Assembly: GCF_001540865.1 (NCBI RefSeq)
Contig: NC_033635.1
Span: forward strand, 3,368,231 to 3,432,230
Reading direction: 5' to 3'
Length of the DNA stretch: 64,000 nucleotides
From: Ananas comosus
Lineage: Eukaryota; Streptophyta; Magnoliopsida; Poales; Bromeliaceae
The position numbers were made by a program, and so were the translations under genes. Below the pieces are notes generated by a model. It was not told the origin of the DNA and ran no database searches. It was given only the letters and a program-made list of their open reading frames with translations. How positions within the stretch are numbered: position 1 is the first letter of the stretch; each line of letters starts with the position of its first letter. This document shows, piece by piece, positions 24,377 to 34,754 of this stretch.

Positions 24377-24862
24377 AATAGGAGGAGTTTTAGTTTGTAT
24401 ATATGAGAACGTAACCAAGTGCACACTATGCTGGTCAACCTATTGGTCAATTAGAATTGCCATTTTTTGTTTACTTTTTAAAAAAAACAAAATTGAAAAT
24501 TTTGATCTCATATATATACACACACACATCAATATGAATACGCTACTTATTGATCAACACGTGTGTGTACAAAGAAACAAGATTTTTCTCATTGTAACTA
24601 GCATGTTCAATTTGGTGACTTCTCATCTTAATAAATTTTTCCTTTTTTTTGTTTTTTAGAGGGGAGAGTCTTATAGATGTTCAAATTGCTAAATCTCTTG
24701 TTGAAGATTTAATGTGAATTATATACATGTAGACAAACACATTCATATTGAATTAACATTAACATACTTTCATTTTCTCTTATAAGTGTCCCATCAAATA
24801 AAATGGTACACTTGAATTATTATGGTATTTTTAATGTACAGTGTGTATTATTTTTATATTTT

Positions 24863-25456
24863 GGGTAAATTTCAAATACTCTCCATGGTTTCACACTCTC
24901 TCACTTTAATACCCTGTGGTTTAAAGTATATCAATTTAGCCTCTGTGGTTTCGCACTTTATCACTGTAGTATTCTGTGATTTAAAGTGTATCAAGTTAAT
25001 ACCATGTGGTTTCAATTTTCTCTTTTTATTATCCATTTCACTATTTTTTTTCGTTAAATCAGTAACAAAGTTAAAATTAAAGGGAACTAAAGTGAATATT
25101 CGATAAACCTAGGTAAGGTATCTGAAGTTTTTTTGTATATAATTTACCAAAATATTAACGGAGAAAAAAAAAAGTGACAAAATTAAAACTAAAAGGTACT
25201 AAAGTAAATGTTCGATAAACCTAGCTTGGCTATTTGAAGTTTTTTGTATGTAATTTAACGAAATATTAACAACGGAGCCGACGAAAAGAAAAAAAATAAA
25301 ACCACATAGTACTAATTAAATTGATGCACTTTAAACCATAGGGTGCTAAAGTGAAAAAGTGTGAAACCACAGGGTACTAAATTTATAAACTTTAAACCAC
25401 AAAATATTAAAGTAAAAAAGTATGAAATCACATAGGTGGTATTTGAAGTTTTTTTT
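24863..25456. mobile_element. Mutator-type MITE of the TTTGAAGTTT family
   Basis: Left end GGGTAAATTTCAAATACTC, right end GGTATTTGAAGTTTTTT, with forward 'cactttaataccctgtggtt' subrepeats on the left and inverted ones on the right. The interior (TTTTTCGTTAAATCAGTAAC, AATATTCGATAAACCTAG) matches the interrupted element at 19699-21141. No clean 9-bp duplication is visible. Confidence 0.8.
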
Positions 25457-25537
25457 TATTATTTTATTGTAACACGGGAGATCATGAACAAAAATTCTGT
25501 GGGGAGCAGCCACCAAGCAGTTTAATTTGGGGCTTGG

Positions 25538-25851
25538 AAAATTATTCAATGCACCTGGTTCACTGCTGTAAATATTTTTTTTTCAAAATTATATTTTATT
25601 TTAATTGATATATATCATGAAAATGCTTAGAAGATAATCAAAATTTGATTGCATAGATATAATATATAATGATAATACAGAAAAATAACGAATTTCAAAT
25701 CTATTATTTAGAAGTATTTTAATCTTAATTTTTTAAATATCATAAAATACAAATTTATTATATTTAAACTAATATACGGTGCACTAGGTGCACGAAATAA
25801 TTTTCATAAAATACAAATTTATTATATTTAAAGGTGCACGAAATAATTTTT
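25538..25851. mobile_element. Unclassified MITE (GTGCACCT termini) with internal duplication
   Basis: Left end AAAATTATTCAATGCACCT; right end AGGTGCACGAAATAATTTTT, its inverse. Near the right end a block CATAAAATACAAATTTATTA is repeated (about 25741 and 25805), adding a second AGGTGCACGAAATAATTTT terminus. The superfamily is not assigned because the target duplication is not clear. Confidence 0.6.
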
Positions 25852-26074
25852 GGGAGAGTAGTGGACCCCTACTTTTGGTGCCACACGGTTCCTATCCGAG
25901 AACAACCCCAAATTAAACTACTTTGGGTCACCTCCCATATATAGCTCCCAATTATCTATAAATTTACGAATATAAATATTAATTTTTTATCTTAAAAAAT
26001 TATAAATAAATTAGTAAATATTTGTTAAATTATGAATATTTTTAGTGATGCACAAGTATCCACAAATACCCGCA

Positions 26075-26090
26075 CATATATATATATATN

Positions 26091-26127
<37 letters not shown>
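26075..26127. repeat. (AT)n microsatellite
   Basis: About 26 AT units interrupted by one N at 26090. The open frame reading through it is an artefact. Confidence 0.95.
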
Positions 26128-26131
<4 letters not shown>

Positions 26132-26890
26132 AAATGGGTGAGTATCTGTAGGTATAATGATCCATCCGTGGATTGTCCAATTCACGCGTTTGGGGGTTCT
26201 ACTCCAAACACAACAGTGTATATAAAAGACACTTCTAAGTTTTTCTTCTATTTAGAATAATAGCGAATGATAATTCTTAATTATTATTATTATAGTAATT
26301 TGAGCAGGTGCAACTCCCAAACCTATAAACATCTAGAGGACTTTGAAACTGATAGTAGTTATGATCAATTCAAAGCTGATGCTTCAGTTGAGCACCCAAT
26401 TCAAATCCTACTCAACCAATCCATCCAAAAATTTCCAAGCATGTATATCATGTGTTCTTTCTTCTTAATTTACTTGTCTTTTTCCATTCATTTTGTTTCC
26501 TAGCTAGATAAGTGCCAAATTAAGCTGGGCCCTATGTGTGTAAATTCAATCGCGTGTTTCCTGAAAATTGTTGTTTAATTGACCTTAGTCTATCACATTA
26601 GCATGGATTCATGAATGACCTGTTGTTCATTCCATTCTTACTTATAATCTTAACAGGTCGGAGGTTAATATGAAGGATTGTTTGGTTCAAAGTTTGTGAC
26701 ATTCTCACAAATATTTTATGTTCTGAATAGTAAATTTGCTATTAACTTATTAAGTTACTTGAGTTGAGTGATTGTTAAAAAATGGTATATTTGGAATGAC
26801 AATTTATGATTTTGAGTATGGAAAAAAGAATACCTCCAAATTTGTGGTAATCTAATATTTCTATCAGATGAAAATTTATAATTATTATCG
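26128..26890. other. Intergenic sequence
   Basis: No recognisable gene. Short open frames (26045-26260, 26267-26503) lack protein features. Confidence 0.4.
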
Positions 26891-27053
26891 ACCGTCCCTA
26901 GAGTAAATGGTAAAGGGCTTGATGGTTGGTACCTGAGGACCCAAGTTCGAATCCTAGTTGATTCACATTTCTAGCTAAGCTTATTTCTAAATGAAATAAA
27001 ACGAAGCGGGTAGCGTGCTATCTATATCTAAAAAGGAAAAAAAGAAAAAAAAA
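26891..27053 (+). mobile_element. tRNA-derived SINE copy
   Basis: Head ACCGTCCCTAGAGTAAATGG, B box AAGTTCGAATCC, body CTAGCTAAGCTTATTTCTAA, tail ACGAAGCGGGTAGCGTGCTA, then A/G-rich tract. Flanks show a diverged duplication (AATTTATAATTATTATC on the left, AATTTACTATTATTGTC on the right). Confidence 0.88.
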
Positions 27054-27488
27054 ATTTACTATTATTGTCTATATATTAATCCACTTCTTCGAAAGAAATT
27101 CTCTAGAAATGTCCCTTTTTTTTAAAAATAAAAATAAAATTAGTGCATGATGCGTCGACTGAATTATTGTGCAATTAGAATAATAGTTGACTAGTTGATT
27201 GGTTGAATAGTATAATCTAATAGGTGAAAATGATTAAAAATGTTAGATCTAACGACGAAAAATTTATAAGTATTAAATGCTTGGTGTTTTTATAAGTACT
27301 ATAACCGGACTATATACAGAGAGAGAGAGGGACACACACACATACGACTAGTTTCTTTTAAAATTTTTTTGAATGATGCATGCATGCTTGTTCAAAATAA
27401 ATGAAAATAATAAAACTATGCTTAGAAACACCCATTTGGCAACTTGTTTTGGAACATAAGCAATTAATTGTGTGGTCAAAGAATCCGT

Positions 27489-27938
27489 CAGTACAACAAA
27501 AACGGTCTATAGCGACACTTTTAAATGTAGGTACATATCAAAAAAGTACTGCTAGCTAAAATTACCGACACTTTTAAAAAGTGTTGCTATATGTGGGGTC
27601 GCTAGGTATATAGTGACAGTTAAAGAGTGTCGCTATAACCTAAAAGAGTGCTGCTAATTTACCAACACTTATTTAAGTATTTAACAACCGCCGAAACTCT
27701 ATCTCGTTGGCTGCGGTGGCGGAGGAGAACGACAGGAAAGGCTCTTCGTCTAGAATTTCAGTGGATTGAGTGAAGAGAGAAGAAAAGATGGTAATTGATT
27801 TTTTTTGTTTTTTTCTTTTCTGTTTGTAATCGGGCCAAATGGACTGGGTGTGGTGGGTTGAGTAGAGTAATCTTTTATTTTTTGTTGGATTGGGCTTTAA
27901 ATTTAGGCATTAGTAGATATTTTTTTTAAGTTTTAACC
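27489..27938 (+). mobile_element. Truncated non-autonomous CACTA element
   Basis: Begins CAGTACAACAAAAACGG, a one-base variant of the CACTACAACAAAA terminus of plant En/Spm elements, followed by subterminal repeats of the type AGTGTCGCTATA. It is collinear in reverse complement with the complete copy at 61979-62489, including the GC-rich core (TCTCGTTGGCTGCGGTGGCG) and the segment GAGAAGAAAAGATGGTAATT. The distal end, with the second CACTA terminus, is missing; similarity stops near 27938. Confidence 0.85.
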
Positions 27939-28839
27939 TAGTAATTTTAGAATCCTACGGTTGGAATTTCGGCCTCTTAATTCAAAATGTGAGATCCCAA
28001 ATAATTTTATATATAAAATATAATAGAGCAAACATTTTTAATCTGATTATAGCGGTTTAGGTGGTGGTTAGCTTCAAGAGATTAAGAGAGTTAAATATAT
28101 TAGGGCTATAGTAATCCTATGATAGATAACTCTATGAAAAATGGAGCGTTACATAAAGAATATATGCATCAATATATATTTACATATATAGCTCCATTTT
28201 TATGTTTGTAAGACGAAAAAATTTTTTTTTTAAAAAAAATAAATATTTTATGTACCAATAAATTTGAGTTATTAGCCCCCGTTTGGTTCGGGGTTAAGAA
28301 AAAGTAGCTATTCCAGGGATAGGGTTAAGTTCAGGGTTAAAATGGTGTTAAAATTTTTTTGTGTTTGGTTGGAGGTTGGAGTTAGTCTAGGATAGTAAAA
28401 AAAAGTGTTTGGTTGGAGTAGGTGGGATAAGAAGATAATGATTGATAAAGAAGAAAAATGTGAGAGCTCGGGATGCGTGCGGGGTTAAAGTTGGGAGGGG
28501 GAGTAGGATTAGTAAACCCCACTAACCCGATTTGGGGTGGGGTTTACTAACCCCACCCTAAAAGAGTGGTGTTTGGGTATAAATTGGGGGTTAAGGGGTT
28601 ATTCCACCCCTTAACCCTAATACTTATGTCATTTGTACTACTGTTGTCGTTCTCTCTCACAAATAGGTGAAATTTTTTACCAAAAGTACAGTTTGTGAAA
28701 TTAAATATAGAAATTAAATAAGACTGGTAATCCATCAAAAATTTGAACTTCAAAAATCAAATTTTATGTTTTGATAAGATAATCGGAATTCAAACTTATG
28801 ACCTTTAGCTTCATACCACGAAAATATAATTGATTTGTT
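27939..28839. other. Intergenic with a GTTTGG-type transposon remnant
   Basis: From about 28278 (GCCCCCGTTTGGTTCGGGG) to about 28620 there are CCCC/TTAACC-rich arms, with TAGCTATTCCAGGGATAGG like the element near 11590. It is probably a decayed PIF-like MITE. The ends do not match well enough to define it. Confidence 0.4.
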
Positions 28840-28880
28840 TTTTTTTTTTTTTTTTTTGAGAAAAAGATAGTACGCTATCC
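28840..28880 (-). mobile_element. 41-bp retro-insertion made only of the LINE/SINE 3' tail
   Basis: A run of 18 T, then GAGAAAAAGATAGTACGCTATCC, inserted between perfect 17-bp direct repeats AATATAATTGATTTGTT (28823-28839 and 28881-28897). On the minus strand it is the tail hairpin GGATAGCGTACTATC, spacer and poly-A. This is an extreme 5'-truncated product of target-primed reverse transcription. Confidence 0.93.
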
Positions 28881-28953
28881 AATATAATTGATTTGTTATT
28901 AATGATATGGTGCAAGTGTAACGCAACAGATTTTTTAAGTTGGGTCAGAAACA

Positions 28954-29145
28954 ATGGATGAAACCGTGCAAGCTGTTACATCAAAAATTTACTCAAAAAC
29001 ACATGTGAAAAGTTATGGATGGGAAAAGAACAAATCAGAACCCCACATCTTCCAACCCCCAAAATTGGTCATAGAAGTTGCTTTCTTTGACCAAATGGCA
29101 TCTCTCTTCCAAGTAATAAAGTGTTCATGGGACTGAGTACTAACC
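28954..29145 (+). other. Uncharacterised short open frame and flank
   Basis: A 60-codon frame (MDETVQAVTSKIYSKTHVKS...) upstream of a SINE. No recognised domain. It may be chance, or the edge of a decayed gene. No splice-linked partner exon was found. Confidence 0.2.
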
Positions 29146-29162
29146 AACTTAATCTAATTGCA

Positions 29163-29314
29163 ACTGTCCCTGGAGCAAGTGATAAAGGGTTTGATGGTTG
29201 GTACCCGAGATTCAAGTTCGAATCCTAATCGATTCATATTTTCAGTTAAGTTTATTTCTAAATGAAATAAACGAAGCGGGTAGCATGCTACCTATCTCTC
29301 AAAAAAAAAAAAAA
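29163..29314 (+). mobile_element. Intact tRNA-derived SINE (family reference copy)
   Basis: A 152-bp element between perfect 17-bp direct repeats AACTTAATCTAATTGCA (29146-29162 and 29315-29331). The head is CTGTCCCTGGAGCAAGTG (A-box region), the B box CAAGTTCGAATCC, and the body TTCAGTTAAGTTTATTTCTA. The tail AACGAAGCGGGTAGCATGC contains the palindrome GGTAGCATGCTACC, then TATCTCTC and poly-A. Pol III boxes plus a poly-A end and a long duplication define a SINE. Confidence 0.95.
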
Positions 29315-29869
29315 AACTTAATCTAATTGCATGTTTGGAAACCAAATCCAAATCAAAAACAGGGTTTGTACTTTGTAGGGAGGATTGGAGAGTAAGCAAA
29401 TTAAAAGAGTTTTTGGTAATTAATTAACCTCAGAGGGGCTGGAGATAACCATGCTTTGTGTCCTTTTCTTTGAACAACGAATTTCGCAACAAATGCTGCT
29501 CAGAGAAAATGACACTCCAAATATCATAAGACAAGTTAACAATATCGATATTCAGAGAATCATATTATTCAGCTTGAATATAATGTGTTTTGAATAGGTG
29601 TTTTGAATCATTCAGATCTAAATCTTACTTCATGTGGATCAGTTGTAGCTTAGTATGCGAAGGAAAACAACTTTTCTCTAACTTATATTTCAATTGTAGA
29701 TTGTAAAAATTTTTGGCTCCCTTAAAGAAAAATCAAGACACTGTTCAATTATGTGATAATCTTTTTTTTTATTATTATTGTTAATTAGAACTGTCAACAA
29801 GTCGAACACGAGCAGTGAAGTTGGGACAACTCAAATTTTTTTTATTTTTCAAACTAATTTTATGAAACA

Positions 29870-29985
29870 ACCGTTGTACTCGACATGGGCTTGAATTAAA
29901 TGGGAGGAAATTAATATGCTAGGAGCCTGAGGTGACTCGAACTCAGGACCTCCTGCTCTGATACCATATGAAACAATCGTTGTAC
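29870..29985 (-). mobile_element. Miniature LTR-like (TRIM-like) remnant
   Basis: On the minus strand a repeat GAGTACAACG(A/G)TTGTTTCAT occurs twice, about 100 bp apart. Immediately after the first copy is TGGTATCAGAGC, the usual primer-binding site complementary to initiator-Met tRNA in plant Copia-like and TRIM elements. The rest of both putative LTRs is lost or diverged. A tRNA-like retroposon is an alternative reading. Confidence 0.4.
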
Positions 29986-31318
29986 TCTAAAAGCTTAAGC
30001 TATTAGATAACGGTGTTTTAAATATTTTTATATTTAACAAATTTCGAGGCGAATGTCAGCTGGCTCGCGAACAGCGAGCTAGATTGATCGCCGTAATTAC
30101 TAACAAACAGTTCAATCATGCGACTCAAAGATATTTTATTTCGATCAACAATTTCATTCTTTTGAATCCACCAATAAATTAACCAAAACTTCGCCCTCAA
30201 TGTGAAAACAATCAACAATTCCGGCCTCGATTTATTTATCGAGAATTTAGAATTGATTCTCACTTTTTTAAATTCCAATTTCCACACAGCCCACGATTGG
30301 TTAAACATTAATTGATCTAGAAAGCTTTTAACCAGTTGTGGAGGCGAGCCTAACACCCACATGTACTATTCTCATTTCCCCTCTACCTCAACAAATATTT
30401 TAGCCTGCACCTGATGCATTTGTATAATCATATACTGATATATAACTTGTTAGATGTGATTCGAAATTGGTAATCGACTTCAGTTTAGAATTTCGACTCG
30501 TCGACAGTTTTGCGGTGCGACATTTGAAAATAAATTTATGAAAAAAAAGTGAATGTCTATAATAGATAATGAAGGACTCTGCCCGTGCGGTACGGATCGG
30601 ATCCAAAATCTGTTAACCTTTTTCGTTTTTGGCATAGAGGCGACAGATCTTGGTTGCAGGTGATGGTCGGAGGAAAATTTTTCAACAATATTTGATGTAG
30701 GACATTTAGGTGAAATTTAATAAGATAATGAATTTGAATTCCAGATGAAAAACTTTGGTAGAATTATAGAGAGCGAAGCTTTCGATCTCTCAAAACTGGT
30801 GGAGGGGTTACGAAGAAGAACAATTTTTTTTTTTTTTTTTTTTTTAAGGTCCGATCGATGGCCATGTACGGATGTACTGATGCACCGAGTGCAGCTAAAG
30901 TTTTTCCTAAATTTTGCACGGAAAAATAGCCCAAAAGCAACCACAATTTGGTCAACAAGGGCGGCCCTCCTTCTCAAAGAACACCTAAAAATCATGGAGT
31001 CAAATTAGACCATAATTACTACTGGAACCCAAAATTCAACACAACTCAAAAATATCATATGCACATGCATTACTCGCGACAAAGAATAGCTTGATTATTA
31101 AATTATCGCTCATCCACAAAAGCTACGTAATTAATCTTAGTGCTTTTATATCCGTGCTAATTCTCATTTGTTCAGTGCGAAGTACCATAAAACTAACTCT
31201 GTTAAGAGCGAGAAAGAAAAAAAGAAAGAAAGAAAGAAAGAAAGAAGAAGCGAAAACATTTATTTATTCCTATTCTTCGTGATCCCCTCTCTCTCTCCTC
31301 CATGATACAAGCTGGGAT
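29986..31318. other. Upstream region of the LRR kinase gene
   Basis: No gene is recognised. The minus-strand frame at 30018-30362 contains W-rich text (FWLIYWWIQKNEIV) faintly like a decayed LINE C terminus, but this is too weak to annotate. A (GAAA)n tract lies at 31209-31245, about 75 bp before the kinase start codon, and is likely in its 5'UTR or promoter. Confidence 0.4.
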
Positions 31319-34300
31319 ATGTCGGAAGAAGCAGCCACTATTCCAACACTTATTCTCCTCATCTTATCCTCAATTCTCATCACCGGTATTGTTGTCGCTC
31401 CATCTCTCTTTTTTCTATCTACGAATTTCGCCTGAATGAATAATCTCTCACACTTAATAATTCCACCGATATGCAACAGGCCATGTTATAGAAGGGTTGA
31501 GCGACAAAGTAGTGATCGCCCAGCTCAAGCAATTCCTGCAAGAGCACAACCCGATAAACCGCGGCGGGTACGCCGAGTGGGACGTGTCGGAGCCGACGCC
31601 GTGCAACTGGTCCGGCATCAGCTGCGACGGGGCCACGAAACGCGTGGTCGGTGTCGACCTCTCGTCGTCCAACATCTCCGGCCCCGTCTTCGGCAACTTC
31701 TCCCTCCTCACTGCGCTCGCGCGCCTCGACCTCTCCGCCAACACCATCGACGGCACCCTCCCCGCCGACCTCAACAGCTGCCGCGGCCTCCGCTATCTCA
31801 ATATCTCGCACAACCTTATTTCCGGCGTGTTGAACGTCTCCGGATTGGCGAATTTGGAGATTCTGGACGTTAGTCTCAACCGGTTTGAAGGCCCGATTGC
31901 CGTCAACTTTCCCGCGGGTTGCGCGAGTCTCTCTGTTCTGAATGTTTCGACGAATAAGTTCACCGGCGAGATCGCCGGCGTGTTCGACGAGTGCGAGCAG
32001 CTCCGGTATCTGGATTTGAGCTCGAATCATTTTAGCGGTGAGATATGGCAAGGGTTCGATTCGCTCCGCGAGTTCTCCGTCGCGGAGAACAACCTAACCG
32101 GAGAGATACTCCCCGGCGCCTTCACGGCCAACTGCGCCCTCGAAACGCTGGACTTGTCGGACAACAGCATCTCCGGCGCGTTCCCGAATTCGATCGCGAA
32201 CTGCTCCAAACTGAATTTCCTGAGCCTGTCGGAGAACGGCTTCGGCGGCGCGATCCCCTCCGGCATCGGGAAGCTCTCTGAGCTCGAAAGCCTATTCCTG
32301 GGGAACAACCGGTTTGCCCGCGACGTCCCGGAGGAGCTCTTGAACTGCAGCAAGCTAGTCTTTCTCGATCTGAACGGTAACAATTTCGGCGGCGAGGTGC
32401 AGGTGATCTTCGGGCGGTTCGTGACGGTGAAATTCTTGGTCCTGCATGGAAACAACTACACCGGCGGCATCGAGAAATCGGGAATCTTAAAACTTCCGGA
32501 AGTCAGCAGACTGGACCTCAGCTTCAACAGCTTCTCCGGGCCATTGCCGGCATCGATTGCCGAGATGCGGAAGCTGAAATTCTTGATCCTAGCATACAAC
32601 AATTTCACCGGCAGGATCCCGGCGGAGTACGGTAACATCGCGGGGCTGCAGGCGCTGGACCTGTCGTTCAACGAGCTGAGCGGGGAGATTCCGCCGTCGA
32701 TCGGCAACCTGACGTCGCTCCTCTGGCTGATGCTCGCCAACAACCAGCTGACCGGCGGCATCCCGCCGGAATTGGGGAATTGCACCAGCCTGCTGTGGGT
32801 GAACCTCGCGGGGAACCGCCTGGCCGGCGTCATCCCTCCGGAGATCGCGAAGATGGGCCGGGACCCGGAGCCGACGTTCGCGACGAACCGCGAGGAGACG
32901 GGAGTCGCCGCGGGGTCCGGGGAGTGCCTGACGATGAAGCGGTGGCTGCCGGCGAATTACCCGCCGTTCAGCTTCATGTACGCGGTGATGACGCGCAAGA
33001 GCTGCCGGACGACGTGGGACCGGCTGCTGAAGGGCTTCGGAATCATCCCGGTGTGCCTCAACACGTCGTCGCCGGTCTGGACGCTCGCGATATCCGGCTA
33101 CCTGCAGCTATCCGGCAACCTCCTCGCCGGCGGCGTGCCGCCGGAGATCGGCGGGATGCGGAATCTCAGCCTGCTCCACCTCGACGACAACCGGCTGTCC
33201 GGCGGACTCCCGCGGGAGGTCGGGGGGATCCCCCTCGTGTCGCTCAACGTGTCTAACAACCGCTTCTCCGGCGAGATTCCGTCGGAGCTCGGCGGAATCC
33301 GGTGCCTCGAGATCTTGGATTTGTCGCGGAACAACTTCTCCGGCGAATTCCCGGCGAGCCTGAACGCGCTCGCGGGGCTCAGCAAGTTCAACGTCTCGTT
33401 CAACCCCCGCCTCTCCGGCGTCGTCTCGTTGACCGGCCAGATGGCCACCTTCTACCTCAACTCCTTTCTCGGCGACCCCAACATTTCCTTCTCCTCCCCC
33501 GCCGGAGGATCGCCGGCGCAGCCGCCCCGAGGCGGCGGCGCCGCCGCCGCCAGCAGGAGGGCGGCGAGGAAGGTGGCGTTCTGCGTCTTCGTCGCCCTCA
33601 CCTCCGCGATTCTCACGTGCGGAATCATTTCGTTCGTCCTCTGCCTCGGAGTTCGGACCCCGGTGGGCCCCGGGCCGTATCCCGAGGAGCACCTCGTCAA
33701 GCAGAGGAGCCATAAGGCGTGGTCTCCGGCGTCCGTGTCGGCGGCGGGGTCATCGTCGCGGCCGTCGGACGGGATCCGGGTGTTCCGGCTGGACCGGACG
33801 GCGTTCACATACAGCGACATCGTGACGGCGACCGGGAACTTCTCCGCGGACCTCGTGATCGGGAGGGGCGGATACGGCGTGGTGTACCGCGGGGTGCTCC
33901 CCGACGGGAGGCACGTGGCGGTAAAGAAGCTGGAAAGGTGGGGCGACGACGGCGGCGGAGAAGGGGAAGGAGAGAGAGAGTTCCGGGCAGAGATGGAGGT
34001 TTTAGCTGGCCGGACCGGGGCCGGTTGGCCCCACCCGAACCTGGTGCCGCTCTACGGGTGGTGCCTCTACGGCTCGGCGAAGCTGTTGGTCTACGAGTAC
34101 ATGGAAGGCGGGTGTTTAGAATCGGTGATCGCCGACTGGGCCCTGTTCGGGTGGGAGCATCGGCTAGAGACCGCCGTCGGTGTGGCGCGTGCTTTGGTGT
34201 TTCTGCACCACGAGTGCCGTCCGGCGGTGGTGCACCGGGACTTAAAGGCGAGTAATGTGCTGTTGGATAGCAGGGGCACGGCGAGGGTGACGGATTTCGG

Positions 34301-34754
34301 GCTGGCACGGGTGGTGGGGCCCGGGGAGACGCACGTGAGCACGGTGGTGGCGGGGACGGTGGGGTATGTGGCGCCTGAATACGGGCACACGTGGCAGGCA
34401 ACAACGAGGGGGGACGTGTACAGCTACGGGGTGCTGGCGATGGAGCTGGCGACCGGGCGGAGGGCGGTGGACGGCGGGGAGGAGTGCTTGGTGGAGTGGG
34501 GCAGGCGGGTGGGGCGGGACGAGGCGGTGGCTGAGATCGCGGAGGGAAGAGAGCAGATGTGGGGTTTGCTAAGAGTCGGGTTGAAGTGCACGGCAGAAGC
34601 GCCGCACGCGCGACCGGATATGAGGGAGGTGCTCGCCATGCTGCTCAGCATCACTGGTGGCGGCAGCGGCAGCGGCAGCGGCAGCGACTGCAGCAGCAGC
34701 AGCAGCAGTAGCAGAAGCAGCAGTGAATGCAGCAGTGTATGTGAGCATGTTTGA
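31319..34754 (+). CDS. LRR receptor-like kinase, At1g74360/NILR1 type
   Basis: Plasma-membrane LRR receptor kinase, orthologous in layout to Arabidopsis At1g74360 (NILR1, linked to nematode perception). Exon 1 is 31319-31385 (MSEEAATIPTLILLILSS, a signal peptide); exon 2 is 31480-34754, joined in phase 1 across a 94-bp intron. The product is 1113 aa (Arabidopsis 1106). Order: LRR N-cap PCNWSGISCDG, LRRs to about residue 475, an island of about 75 residues (about 480-555; GECLTMKRWLPANYPPF, GFGIIPVCL), more LRRs to about 660, transmembrane helix about 720-747 (FCVFVALTSAILTCGIISFV), kinase about 795-1075. Kinase motifs are all present: IGRGGYGVVYRG, AVKKL, HRDLKASN (RD type), TDFGLA, APEYG. 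The C terminus is an unusual Gly/Ser then Ser-rich tail (about 1080-1113). Very GC-rich coding sequence. Ligand unknown. Confidence 0.96.

Noticed and set aside
29163..29250. Possible tRNA gene (GGTTCGAATCC-like B box)
   Set aside because: No cloverleaf can be closed and the same sequence recurs with a poly-A tail and target duplications, so it is a SINE head.
30018..30362. Minus-strand 114-codon frame with FWLIYWWIQKNEIV
   Set aside because: Faintly like a decayed LINE C terminus but it lacks the zinc-binding C/H residues and has no poly-A tail or duplication nearby.
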